Below are positions 1 to 5,801 of a stretch of DNA of 8,070 nt, piece by piece. A program made the position numbers and the translations under genes. Within the stretch, counting starts at the first letter, position 1, and every line of letters starts with the position of its first letter. The DNA comes from SCGC-AG-212-J23 sp035649175 (GTDB lineage Bacteria; Pseudomonadota; Gammaproteobacteria; Burkholderiales; SG8-39): positions 1 through 8,070 of the forward strand of contig DASRKB010000031.1 in the NCBI GenBank assembly GCA_035649175.1, in the 5' to 3' direction. A model generated the notes under the pieces. That model searched no databases. It had not been told where the DNA came from and saw nothing but the letters and a program-made list of their open reading frames with translations.

Positions 1-135
1 CGATCGGCGAGGCATTAAGGAGCTACGTCCCGTTTTACAACACGGACCGACTTCACTCATCATTGCAGTACGTGTCGCCTGCGACGTTCGAACAGCAGGC
101 TCGAGGAGCCGGGTGTCAATGAAATCAGGGGAACA
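1..135 (+). mobile_element. 3' end of an IS3-family insertion sequence (partial)
   Basis: The left edge carries the end of an IS3-family transposase frame, followed after its stop by a short non-coding stretch reading GTGTCAATGAAATCAGGGGA (113-132) and then ACA. Read on the other strand this begins TGTTCCCCTGATTTCATTGA, which suits an IS3-family terminal inverted repeat (these elements begin TG and end CA). I therefore place the right terminus at about 135. The element is cut by the window edge, so its left end and the target duplication cannot be seen. Beyond 135 the sequence is the right half of an attC site, so the element appears to have inserted into, or deleted up to, the middle of an attC. 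Confidence 0.7.
3..122 (+). CDS. IS3-family transposase OrfB, C-terminal end (partial)
   Basis: The frame is open from the window edge and gives 39 residues before a TGA at 120-122. It contains YVPFYNTDRLHSSLQYVSP followed by TFE. This is the end of the DDE (rve) integrase core of IS3-family transposases, where a tyrosine-asparagine pair, an arginine, HSSL and YxSPxxFE are typical. The catalytic DDE residues lie upstream of the window. OrfB is normally made as an OrfAB fusion by -1 frameshifting and acts on the IS ends. The motif looks closer to the IS3/IS150 type than to the IS407 type seen at the right edge of this window; that subgroup call is from memory. Confidence 0.8.
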   Translation: MGEALRSYVPFYNTDRLHSSLQYVSPATFEQQARGAGCQ

Positions 136-195
136 TCCCGCTTGCGCGGCGGCGCTCCGCGCCTCCTACAGCGCGGCACAACGCGAACGTTAGGC
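136..195 (+). other. attC site, left part lost to the IS (R' core GTTAGGC 189-195)
   Basis: The GC-rich palindromic stretch (gcgcgg near 144 pairing with ccgcgc near 157) runs into aacGTTAGGC, a canonical core site, but no R'' box (RYYYAAC) is found upstream because the IS3-family end lies at about 135. This is the right part of the attC of a lost upstream cassette. The core site marks the start of the GNAT cassette. Confidence 0.75.
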
Positions 196-203
196 GGCAC
201 ACG

Positions 204-743
204 ATGTCCACGTCATCGCTCGAGTTCAGGGCGGTCGATGACGCGCGCACTACCGAGGCAGCGCGTGAGCTGATTGGCGAGTACCTGCATTGGATTGCTC
301 GCTTGGCTAAGGAGAACTACGATCTTTCAATTGACGTCGATGCAATGGTCGAGTCGGATCTCAACGACAGGTCGAAGTTTTACCCGCCGAATGGACGTTT
401 CTACCTGGTTCGCTACGACGGCGCCTACGTGGGAGTAGGGTGCCTGAAACGGCTTGCTCCCAGCGTTGCCGAAATCCAAAGGATGTACGTTCGGCGTCAT
501 GTGCGGGGCATTGGTGCGGGGCGCCGCCTGGCGCAGCAGCTCCTCGACGATGCGAGGACCATTGGGTATCAGGCGGTAAGGCTTGAAAGCTTAAAGGTTC
601 TATCTCCAGCCCATACGCTCTACAGATCGCTCGGATTCGTTGAAATTCCTCCCTACGCTGAGAACAGCATGGAGGAGTACCAACCCGCCAGCACCATGGA
701 CAGGTATCGCTCTAGCGCACTGTTCATGGAACTGCGGCTCTGA
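204..743 (+). CDS. GNAT-family N-acetyltransferase
   Basis: This 179-residue protein transfers an acetyl group from acetyl-CoA to an unidentified amine substrate, probably in the cytoplasm. The acetyl-CoA loop is at residues 98-106 (RHVRGIGAG, the R/QxxGxG/A motif A), preceded by the beta-4 strand IQRMYV (91-96). Motif B follows at about 139-150 (LYRSLGFVEIPP). The N-terminal 60 residues are helical and rich in acidic residues. Length is normal for a single-domain GNAT. The start is the first ATG after the core site, only 8 bases beyond it. The R' sequence itself (TTAGGCGG, 190-197) is the nearest thing to a ribosome binding site. It is alone in its cassette with no visible promoter. Small GNATs include drug-modifying enzymes, but nothing here points to antibiotic resistance. 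Confidence 0.92.
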   Translation: MSTSSLEFRAVDDARTTEAARELIGEYLHWIARLAKENYDLSIDVDAMVESDLNDRSKFYPPNGRFYLVRYDGAYVGVGCLKRLAPSVAEIQRMYVRRHVRGIGAGRRLAQQLLDDARTIGYQAVRLESLKVLSPAHTLYRSLGFVEIPPYAENSMEEYQPASTMDRYRSSALFMELRL

Positions 744-762
744 TGGCATCGATGGCCATGCC

Positions 763-843
763 GCCTAACCCCGCAGTCGAGCGCGACGCGTTTCGCACGT
801 CGCTCCGCTCCACGCACCGCGCGCCTCACTGCGAACGTTGGGC
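763..843 (+). other. attC site of the GNAT cassette
   Basis: The R'' box GCCTAAC (763-769) and core site GTTGGGC (837-843) bound an 81-bp imperfect palindrome rich in gcgcg. The arm TGCCGCCTAAC (759-769) is the exact reverse complement of the cassette's own start GTTAGGCGGCA (189-199), an 11-base match that confirms the borders of cassette 1. Confidence 0.92.
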
Positions 844-884
844 GGCAGCGACGGGCTCGCGGATGGACTCCGCTTGAAGAGATC

Positions 885-1496
885 ATGATCGATATCACTA
901 CGCTGCTGTTTTTTGCAGTTGCGGTTCTACCGCTGATTTGTACACCAGGACCCGATATCCTGTTTATCGCCTCGCAAGGTCTATCCTCGGGCCCGACAGC
1001 GGCATTCCGGGCGGTGTCAGGCGTTCTGCTTGGGTACTCAGCGCATGCTGTACTGTCCGCCGCTGGCGTTGCGGCAGTCGTCGCGGCCTCACCTCTTCTG
1101 TTTGAAGCACTTCGGTGGGCCGGGGTAGCGTACCTTGCATATCTTGCGTTTCAGATGCTCCGCTCCGCGCTGAGTGCCGGCGCTGGGCTGCGCGTGCTGC
1201 GGTCCGGGCCCGTGTCCTTGTGGCGCGGATTCCTCACCAGCTTTCTCAACCCAAAGGGGCTGCTGATGTATCTAGCCCTTTTGCCCCAATTCATCTCGAC
1301 GGGCTCCAACCCTGCAATTCAGGCGATCATTCTTTCCGTGGTCTTCATCGTAGGCTGTGCGCTCGTCTACGGCGCCATCGGTTTGGCGGCGGCTCGGGCG
1401 TCAACCGCTGGTGTCGGCGACAGGGCGCGCCGGCGCATCGAGGGTGTGGCAGGGTTCCTGCTAGCGGGTGCTGCGGTGAAGATTGCGACCCAATGA
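885..1496 (+). CDS. LysE/RhtB-family amino-acid exporter
   Basis: This 203-residue inner-membrane protein belongs to the LysE superfamily, whose members export amino acids or similar small molecules using the proton gradient; the substrate cannot be read from sequence. Family signs are the N-terminal hydrophobic segment ending in TPGPD (residues 20-24), followed by a G-rich second helix (about 39-68), a third helix, the central FLTSFLNPKG block (about 115-124) and two or three C-terminal hydrophobic segments. Length matches the usual 200-210 residues, so it appears intact. The start ATG has a weak purine-rich GAAGAGA just upstream. It is the only gene in its cassette. The product could also act on other metabolites, as several RhtB paralogues do. 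Confidence 0.92.
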   Translation: MIDITTLLFFAVAVLPLICTPGPDILFIASQGLSSGPTAAFRAVSGVLLGYSAHAVLSAAGVAAVVAASPLLFEALRWAGVAYLAYLAFQMLRSALSAGAGLRVLRSGPVSLWRGFLTSFLNPKGLLMYLALLPQFISTGSNPAIQAIILSVVFIVGCALVYGAIGLAAARASTAGVGDRARRRIEGVAGFLLAGAAVKIATQ

Positions 1497-1510
1497 TCGC
1501 AACAGGTGCC

Positions 1511-1590
1511 GCCCAACAAGGCGCTTCAGCCGACGCAGCTTTCTTTCGCTCCGCTCCAGAAGGCTGCGCAGCTGAGCTTGAACGTTAGAC
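1511..1590 (+). other. attC site of the LysE cassette
   Basis: R'' GCCCAAC (1511-1517) and core site GTTAGAC (1584-1590) bound an 80-bp palindrome. The inner arms ...GCGCTTCAGC... and ...GCTGAGCTTGAAC are nearly complementary. TGCCGCCCAAC (1507-1517) is the exact reverse complement of the cassette start GTTGGGCGGCA (837-847). Confidence 0.92.
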
Positions 1591-1597
1591 GGCAACG

Positions 1598-2068
1598 ATG
1601 CCAGCACTCCGCGCATGGGAGGCTCTAAAGGCTGGCAACGGGTGCCCGTTCGATGGCGAGCGCTCAGAAAGCAACGAGCACTGGGACAAGATATCCACTC
1701 TCGCGGTTTCAACGCTCTATCTCCATAGGATCCAAACGTACCGAGGCTATTGCGTACTGATATTTGACCCTCGACACGTCACGAGCCTCGGCGAACTGAG
1801 CGAGCCCGAGCGCAATGCCTTTATCTCAGACGTCTGCCGTGCTCAAGAAGGCATGCGGCGTGTGCTACGGCCCGATCACTTCAATGTTGAATGCCTCGGT
1901 AACCAAGTCCCTCATCTACACTGGCACATCGTTCCTAGGTACAAGAACGACGGCCGCTGGGGGTTCCCGATCTGGACGACAACAGAAGCCGAGCTGGTTC
2001 GTACAGAACTAGCGCCCACGGACCGGGCCGCACTCATAGGGGACCTGAAACGTGCCATTGCCGTCTAA
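1598..2068 (+). CDS. HIT-family (histidine triad) protein
   Basis: This 156-residue protein carries the histidine-triad signature HLHWHIVPR at residues 106-114 (H106, H108, H110; HxHxHxx). H110 is expected to act as the nucleophile in hydrolysis or transfer of nucleotidyl groups in HIT enzymes. CPFD at 16-19, RGYCVLIFDPRHV (about 49-61) and FNVECLGNQVPH (95-106) are the usual preceding strands and helix of the fold. The physiological substrate is unknown; dinucleoside polyphosphates and adenylated amines are known substrates in the superfamily. The start ATG is 8 bases after the core site. The TAA stop (2066-2068) is part of the R'' box of the attC, so the gene fills its cassette. Confidence 0.92.
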   Translation: MPALRAWEALKAGNGCPFDGERSESNEHWDKISTLAVSTLYLHRIQTYRGYCVLIFDPRHVTSLGELSEPERNAFISDVCRAQEGMRRVLRPDHFNVECLGNQVPHLHWHIVPRYKNDGRWGFPIWTTTEAELVRTELAPTDRAALIGDLKRAIAV

Positions 2069-2155
2069 CAGCACGCCGCACACGGACGCGCGCACGAACG
2101 CCGTGCCTATTCACAGCTCATTGGCCGCGCGCGCCGGTGGGCATGGACGTTAGGT
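2063..2155 (+). other. attC site of the HIT cassette
   Basis: R'' GTCTAAC (2063-2069) and core site GTTAGGT (2149-2155) bound 93 bp. TTGCCGTCTAAC (2058-2069) is the exact 12-base reverse complement of the cassette start GTTAGACGGCAA (1584-1595). The loop region contains GTGCCTATTCA (about 2103-2113), which is also found in two other attC sites of this window. Confidence 0.93.
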
Positions 2156-2161
2156 AGCGCA

Positions 2162-2605
2162 GTGACCGACCTCCGTCTAATCAACCGATGGCTTGCCCTC
2201 GCTGGTGCTGTGCTGAGTTGTGCGCTCAGCTTCTACATCTGGGCAATCGTCGGCGAAGCTAGGGGCCTCTCGGATCTCTTTCTCGCGCTAGCGCAATGTT
2301 CGCTCGTCGCGATTGGTGGTTACCTCGCGGCTTCCATTCTTCTCTGGCCGGGTCTCCAGCGGTCGTTCGGCTACCTTGCGTTGCTGCTGCCAGCTTTGTT
2401 GTGGGCCGCTACCTTCTTGTCTCTTATCCCGGTTGCGCTTGGCTATTGGCCCTATTCGTCGAAGAGCCCTATGCTGGTATTCGAGCTTATGCTGGGCATT
2501 CAAGGTTTTCTCCTGGCCCTTGGCGCGGTAATCTTCGAGCTCATCGCAATGCTTTCGCGCTACCTAACCAAGCGCTCCACCCGACGCGCTAAAGCGCGCG
2601 AGTGA
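2162..2605 (+). CDS. Putative four-helix membrane protein, unknown function
   Basis: I do not recognise this 147-residue protein. It starts with GTG at 2162, the first in-frame start after the core site; no suitable ATG lies near. Four hydrophobic segments are seen at about residues 10-31, 39-63, 70-98 and 105-132, each long enough to cross the membrane. A short basic cytoplasm-type tail follows (TKRSTRRAKARE, 136-147). Residues 134-147 are encoded inside the attC site: the R'' box ACCTAAC is read as part of Tyr-Leu-Thr, and the TGA stop lies 8 bases before the core site. The basic tail may therefore come from the recombination site rather than from the original gene. It is alone in its cassette. 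Confidence 0.75.
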   Translation: MTDLRLINRWLALAGAVLSCALSFYIWAIVGEARGLSDLFLALAQCSLVAIGGYLAASILLWPGLQRSFGYLALLLPALLWAATFLSLIPVALGYWPYSSKSPMLVFELMLGIQGFLLALGAVIFELIAMLSRYLTKRSTRRAKARE

Positions 2606-2620
2606 GCGCCGGCGTTAGAC
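2562..2620 (+). other. Short attC site overlapping the membrane-protein gene
   Basis: R'' ACCTAAC (2562-2568) and core site GTTAGAC (2614-2620) bound only 59 bp, the shortest attC in the window. GCGCTACCTAAC (2557-2568) is the exact 12-base reverse complement of the cassette start GTTAGGTAGCGC (2149-2160). Inner arms include gcgctaaagcgc (about 2586-2597), a perfect small hairpin. Confidence 0.9.
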
Positions 2621-2654
2621 GGCAGTACATGGCTCACCGCACATCCGACTGCTG

Positions 2655-2816
2655 ATGTACTTCGAGGTCCTCGGGGACATCGCTCATGTCGAGACCTTCG
2701 CAACCGGCTCTTCTATTCTGGAATTGGCGCGTCTGCGGAAGTTCTATGGGCGCGGGCGCTGGCGAAAACGTAAGGGCATCGCCCGCGCCGCGCGCGCCGG
2801 TGAGCGTGGACGTTAG
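2655..2816 (+). CDS. Small ORF (53 codons), probably C-terminally truncated; stop from core site
   Basis: This reading frame fills a cassette of about 198 bp. It starts MYFEVLGDIAHVETFATGSS and continues through LARLRKFYGRGRWRKRKG to an arginine-rich end. From memory, a family of hypothetical bacterial proteins begins YFEVLGxI...VETIAxGxxIRExxRLxxxYGxGRWRKxKG and continues with a conserved segment ending near HWYEAHGIG. Here the match stops at about residue 43 and the last residues (ARAARAGERGR) are low-complexity. The TAG stop (2814-2816) is the TAG of the next core site GTTAGAT. Thus it appears to be a truncated member whose 3' end was replaced by attC-like sequence. ATG 2655 is preceded by in-frame CTG codons and has no clear ribosome binding site. 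Confidence 0.55.
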   Translation: MYFEVLGDIAHVETFATGSSILELARLRKFYGRGRWRKRKGIARAARAGERGR

Positions 2817-2818
2817 AT
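2749..2818 (+). other. Degenerate attC: hairpin and core site GTTAGAT without an R'' box
   Basis: A core site GTTAGAT (2812-2818) in the usual gacGTTAG context is preceded by a perfect 10-bp stem, GGCGCGGGCG (2749-2758) with CGCCCGCGCC (2780-2789), around a 21-base loop. The R'' expected from the cassette's own start (reverse complement of GTTAGACGG) is not found anywhere in cassette 5. The site lies wholly in the coding frame of the 53-codon ORF. It may be a damaged attC, or a cassette fragment joined to a core site. Confidence 0.5.
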
Positions 2819-2835
2819 CGCACAAATCGACGCCT

Positions 2836-3558
2836 ATGCGCATCGGCTTTGATCGAGGCCCTGTCAGGGGCGCGCTTCTCGTCCTGCTTTCGCTATGCGC
2901 GGCTTCGGCGTTCGCCCAGGAGCTCAAGGTCACGGGCATCGAGCAGTACACCGAGAACCGCGGCTGGAACGAGGCGGGTATCGGCCCGCATTTCCAGATG
3001 ATCGTCGTCGCCAGGGTCGTGCCGTCGGGCTTCCCGACGCTTGTCTACGCCGAGCAGGATGGCGTGCGGCAGGCGCTAATACATTTCGCTCAGCCCTCGA
3101 CGCCCGACCTGTACGTCCTGTTTCAGCGCGTCGAGCCGCAAACCGCCGCGCCGTGGCGGATCGTCGCGGAACGCGACGGAATCAAGAGCGTCCCGGTCCC
3201 GACACAAGGGCTCGCGCGGGCATGGCAGGTGCCGCTCGCGAAGGATGTTCGCGTCACAGGCAAAGGCGTCATGCCGCGCGTGAGCTGGGCGCTGCCGGAC
3301 CTGGGCGGGCGCGCCATCGGGCGCATCCGCGTCGCGGTGCGCGGCGAGCCGCGCGTGCACGGAAGATTCATGAGCGCGCTCTACATCTCGGATGGCCTGC
3401 CGGCCACCGCGACGAGCTTTACGATCCCGCAGGGCGTTCTCAAGCCGGGCGAGCGCTACGTCTTCCAGGTGTCGCTGGAAGACATGGAGGGCACCGAGGT
3501 CAGGAACCGGTCCATGAGCTTCAGCGAGCCTTACGCGGTATCGGGAGCGAAGCGATAG
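2836..3558 (+). CDS. Exported protein of unknown function with a Fn3-like C-terminal half
   Basis: This protein has 240 residues. The N-terminus has a basic start, a hydrophobic core (about 12-23) and a signal-peptidase-I site AFA|QE after about residue 27, so it is probably periplasmic or secreted. The frame is open further upstream across the core site, but ATG 2836 gives the signal peptide and lies 18 bases after that core site. Residues about 28-130 look like beta-strands with aromatic residues. Residues about 137-235 have spacing reminiscent of a fibronectin-III-like domain, with SWALPDLGG (about 153-161), ALYISDGLP and GERYVFQVSLED. No catalytic motif or lipobox is seen. I cannot name a family. 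It is alone in its cassette, with GC-biased codon use like its neighbours. Confidence 0.8.
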   Translation: MRIGFDRGPVRGALLVLLSLCAASAFAQELKVTGIEQYTENRGWNEAGIGPHFQMIVVARVVPSGFPTLVYAEQDGVRQALIHFAQPSTPDLYVLFQRVEPQTAAPWRIVAERDGIKSVPVPTQGLARAWQVPLAKDVRVTGKGVMPRVSWALPDLGGRAIGRIRVAVRGEPRVHGRFMSALYISDGLPATATSFTIPQGVLKPGERYVFQVSLEDMEGTEVRNRSMSFSEPYAVSGAKR

Positions 3559-3608
3559 GTGTTTTTTGGCCGCAATGCGAGCGATGGTTCAAGCGATAGC
3601 CGAGTGCA

Positions 3609-3696
3609 ATCTAACCCGTAGCTGGTGCCGACCGGCCACTAGCGTCTCGGCACCTTCGTCTGATGTGCCGGCCGGCCGCACAGCACGACGTTAGGT
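3609..3696 (+). other. attC site of the exported-protein cassette
   Basis: R'' ATCTAAC (3609-3615) and core site GTTAGGT (3690-3696) bound 88 bp. TGCAATCTAAC (3605-3615) matches the reverse complement of the cassette start GTTAGATCGCA (2812-2822) with one mismatch. The inner arms GCCGACCGGCC and GGCCGGCCGC form a strong GC palindrome. The 50 bases between the stop codon at 3558 and R'' hold nothing recognisable. Confidence 0.88.
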
Positions 3697-3720
3697 CGCA
3701 CCGTATGCCGAGGAGGATGA

Positions 3721-4152
3721 ATGAAGGCCCATGATCTGGTGGCACGCTTCGCCATAGCTGCGAATCGGAGCAATCCAATGGCCGCGGCGCGAGCATCGCT
3801 TGAGGAGCTAGAGGACCACATAGGTGAGGTGGACGAAGCGCTGCGCTATATCTCCGGGGTGGGCGGCAACTTTCGGCAAGTTTCTTACCGCTCGCCCGAA
3901 CTCACCCTCCTTAAAGTCTGCTTTCCCGTCGGACGGCGCACGCCGCCGCACGACCACGGGACGTGGGCGACAATCATGCTCCTTGCCGGCGAGGAGAAGA
4001 ACACGCTCTACCGCGCCGAGGGTGGACGATTGCGTAAGGTAAGCGAGGTCACCCTCAAGCCGGGCACAATCCTAGGTATGCGGGCCGAGACGGCGCACGT
4101 CGTCGAGTGCGTAGGCACATCGCGAGACAGCCTAGTCAAGGTGGTCACATAG
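3721..4152 (+). CDS. Cupin-fold protein, cysteine-dioxygenase-like
   Basis: This 143-residue protein has a single cupin beta-barrel. Motif 1 is PPHDHGTWATIMLLAG (residues 75-90), with likely metal ligands H77 and H79. Motif 2 is PGTILGMRAETAHVVE (about 114-129), with H126 as the probable third ligand. The HDHGTW pattern is typical of the small metal-dependent cupins related to cysteine dioxygenase and PcbC-like enzymes, so an Fe(II)-dependent oxygenase acting on a small thiol or amino acid is possible; the substrate is unknown. AGGAGG (3711-3716) is a strong ribosome binding site, though only 4 bases from ATG 3721. A mini-ORF at 3705-3734 overlaps the start. The methyltransferase gene follows after 8 bases, so the two are probably co-transcribed. 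Confidence 0.83.
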   Translation: MKAHDLVARFAIAANRSNPMAAARASLEELEDHIGEVDEALRYISGVGGNFRQVSYRSPELTLLKVCFPVGRRTPPHDHGTWATIMLLAGEEKNTLYRAEGGRLRKVSEVTLKPGTILGMRAETAHVVECVGTSRDSLVKVVT

Positions 4153-4160
4153 AAACGCCC

Positions 4161-4970
4161 GTGACTGCGTCCTCGACAATGTACGCAGCCGACGGTGACG
4201 GCTATGAGCGGCTGATGGGACGCTGGAGCCAGCGTCTTGCGGGGCCGTTTCTGGACTTCGTCGGTACTGCGAATGGCGAGAGCGTAGTCGACGTTGGTTG
4301 CGGAACCGGGCGGCTCGTCCTTGCCTTAGCCGCGAGATGCCCAATGGGACGGCTGCGCGGCGTAGATCTGTCGCCCGCCTACATCGATTACGCTGCTCGC
4401 CGCAATCAGGACCAGAGAATTACCTTCGAGGTAGGCGACGCCTGTGCGCTGGATTATCCGGATCGCAGCTTTGATCGCGTCCTGTCGCTGCTCGTCCTGC
4501 AGTTCGTTCCGAGAGCGGAACAGGCCATCGCGGAAATGCGCCGTGTCGCGCGGCCGGGTGCCGTGGTGGGCGCAGCCGTATGGGACGCCCGCGGGGGATT
4601 TGTCGCAAACCGGATCTTTTTCGATACCGCGGCTGCGTTGGATCCCAAAGCCAACGAACGCAGGGCGCGCAACTACACCCGCCCGATGACTCGCCCCGGG
4701 GAGCTGGCGAAAGCGTGGCTGGCCGCCGGGCTAGTCGATGTGGTCGAAACGACTTTGAGCATCCGCACGGAGTTCGCGTCCTTTGACGACTACTGGACGC
4801 CCTATACGGGCAAGGACGGACCCCAAGCCGAGTACATCGGAACCCTCGGCGATACCGAACGCGCCAGACTTCGCGATGCCGTAAGGCTCGCGTACCTCGA
4901 TGGAGAACCAGATGGCCCGCGCTCCTATATTGCAGTCGCCTGGGCTGTTAAGGGCACTGCGCCGGGCTAG
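4161..4970 (+). CDS. Class I SAM-dependent methyltransferase
   Basis: This 269-residue protein (from GTG 4161) is a Rossmann-fold methyltransferase of the Methyltransf_11/UbiE-like type. Motif I VVDVGCGTG is at about residues 42-50, the acidic end of beta-2 in GVDLS at 67-71, and GDA at about 92-94. SFDRVLSLLVLQFV (about 103-116) and the following MRRVARPGAVV are the usual post-motif strand and helix. The YERLMGRWSQRLA opening is common in proteins of this group. The substrate is unknown. Neither GTG 4161 nor ATG 4179 has a clear ribosome binding site, so translation may be coupled to the cupin gene 8 bases upstream. The TAG stop lies in the altered R'' box GGCTAGC. No attC separates it from the cupin gene. 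Confidence 0.88.
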   Translation: MTASSTMYAADGDGYERLMGRWSQRLAGPFLDFVGTANGESVVDVGCGTGRLVLALAARCPMGRLRGVDLSPAYIDYAARRNQDQRITFEVGDACALDYPDRSFDRVLSLLVLQFVPRAEQAIAEMRRVARPGAVVGAAVWDARGGFVANRIFFDTAAALDPKANERRARNYTRPMTRPGELAKAWLAAGLVDVVETTLSIRTEFASFDDYWTPYTGKDGPQAEYIGTLGDTERARLRDAVRLAYLDGEPDGPRSYIAVAWAVKGTAPG

Positions 4971-5070
4971 CTTCAAGGACGCAAGCGCAGCTCGAGCGTG
5001 CGTGCCACCGAACAGCGGCTTGCAGGGCGACGCGCCGCGAGCGGCGCGCGCCTGAAGCCGGACGTTAGCC
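4965..5070 (+). other. attC site of the cupin-methyltransferase cassette, R'' altered
   Basis: The core site GTTAGCC (5064-5070) is preceded by a GC-rich palindrome (gcgacgcgccgcgagcggcgcgcgc, about 5028-5052) and about 106 bp upstream by GGCTAGC (4965-4971), which resembles an R'' box but has AGC instead of AAC. It does not match the reverse complement of the cassette's own start (GTTAGGTCGCACC, 3690-3702), unlike most sites here, so either it decayed or the cassette is a fusion. Confidence 0.7.
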
Positions 5071-5074
5071 GGAC

Positions 5075-5590
5075 ATGACCGACGCCCGCGAGTTGCGCGA
5101 GGTGATGAAGGCCCGTCTCTTTCCATACGTCGAGGCCCGAGGTTTTACCCGCGCTAGATCAAGACACCCGCTATTCACGACCTTTCGGCGGTTCGCCGGG
5201 AACAACGCTCAGGTTTTCAACGTGCAGTGGGACAAACGAGGTGCGCCGCGGTTTGTTGTGAACTTTGGCGAGGGACCAGAAGCAGGTGTTTCGCTATGGG
5301 GTCGCCACATACCGGGCGACGAACTCGAGCCGCAGGACTGCCCTGAGAGTGGTCGGTTACAACGGAAGCGAGGTCCCTACCTTCGCTGCTGGTTTCAGAC
5401 GAGCAAGCCTTTGCTAGAGGCGGTCCGAACGCTTGAACGGAGCTATCCTGTAGCAACGGTAGTGGACATGGCGGTGGCTGCGTTTCCGGAAGTTGAGGCG
5501 TGGTGGGAGAGTCGCGCCGTTGGACCGCACGTCTACATTTCTTCGTCCGATTCTTGGCGCGTGGCAAATGCGGCGACGCGTGCCGGCTAA
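5075..5590 (+). CDS. DUF4304-like protein of unknown function
   Basis: This 171-residue soluble protein opens with a helix (ARELREVMKARLFPYVEARGF, residues 3-23) followed by strands TTFRRFA, AQVFNVQWDKRG and RFVVNFGEGP. That order resembles DUF4304-type proteins, in which a helix ending in ...GF is followed by an edge strand with a conserved NxQ/W and an F.VNxG strand. It has no catalytic motif I can identify and no signal peptide or membrane segment. The family assignment rests on pattern only. The ATG is 5 bases after the core site, and the TAA stop is inside the R'' box, so it is a tightly packed single-gene cassette. Confidence 0.75.
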   Translation: MTDARELREVMKARLFPYVEARGFTRARSRHPLFTTFRRFAGNNAQVFNVQWDKRGAPRFVVNFGEGPEAGVSLWGRHIPGDELEPQDCPESGRLQRKRGPYLRCWFQTSKPLLEAVRTLERSYPVATVVDMAVAAFPEVEAWWESRAVGPHVYISSSDSWRVANAATRAG

Positions 5591-5686
5591 CAAGCAGTTG
5601 GAGCGGACGGTGATACGTCGTCACGGGCGCGCCGCAAGTGCGTCATTTCATTATGCACATGCGGCGCGCTGGACATGCGGTTATCG
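5585..5686 (+). other. attC site of the DUF4304-like cassette, poor core site
   Basis: R'' GGCTAAC (5585-5591) is part of CCGGCTAAC (5583-5591), the exact 9-base reverse complement of the cassette start GTTAGCCGG (5064-5072). The inner GGGCGCGCCGC and GCGGCGCGCT arms are seen. The right end is less clear: the only candidate core is GTTATCG (5680-5686), which departs from GTTRRRY. The following cassette starts inside a broken brnT gene. Confidence 0.72.
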
Positions 5687-5801
5687 TGTTCCAGGGCACG
5701 ACCCTCGAGCTCGAAGACACGCGCAGGAACTATGGCGAGAGGCGCATCATCTGTTATGGCCTACTGTGCGCCTGACGCTGGCCCCGCTCCGAAATGGCTG
5801 A
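5680..5801 (+). pseudogene. brnT-family toxin remnant (both ends missing, frame broken)
   Basis: The frame at 5680-5775 reads VIVFQGTTLELEDTRRNYGE, then RRIICYGLL. This matches the middle of BrnT-type ribonuclease toxins (PF04365), where a VF segment, an acidic stretch with DxRxxYGExR and a GLL strand follow one another. The N-terminal part with the conserved NxxKHG-like motif is absent; the match begins exactly at the candidate core site. After GLL the frame ends at TGA 5773-5775, while the +2 shifted frame continues as VRLTLAPLRNG and ends with a TGA (5799-5801) overlapping the next gene's ATG. No brnA antitoxin gene follows. It is judged non-functional. A 40-codon ORF starting at ATG 5653 could still express the fragment. 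Confidence 0.6.

Noticed and set aside
204..743. Calling the GNAT an antibiotic-resistance acetyltransferase
   Set aside because: Only generic acetyl-CoA-binding motifs are visible, with nothing specific to aminoglycoside or streptothricin enzymes.
763..843. Reading the attC palindromes as rho-independent terminators
   Set aside because: None is followed by a T-run, and each has R'' and core boxes at its ends. They might slow transcription but there is no terminator signature.
653..898. Open frames on the minus strand, here and elsewhere
   Set aside because: They lie opposite well-supported genes or attC sites, are rich in Arg/Ala/Pro as expected from GC-rich antisense, and show no domain motifs.
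2686..2835. A longer N-terminus for the exported protein
   Set aside because: The 50 extra codons cross the core site at 2812 and overlap the 53-codon ORF in another frame. The downstream ATG 2836 starts a proper signal peptide.
2895..3599. A 234-codon overlapping frame inside the exported-protein gene
   Set aside because: It is Arg/Ala/Gly-rich low-complexity translation typical of an alternate frame in high-GC DNA, with no start signals or recognisable motifs.
4107..4160. An earlier start for the methyltransferase inside the cupin gene
   Set aside because: The extra residues have no family likeness and overlap the cupin's conserved end. GTG 4161 or ATG 4179 fits the usual N-terminus.
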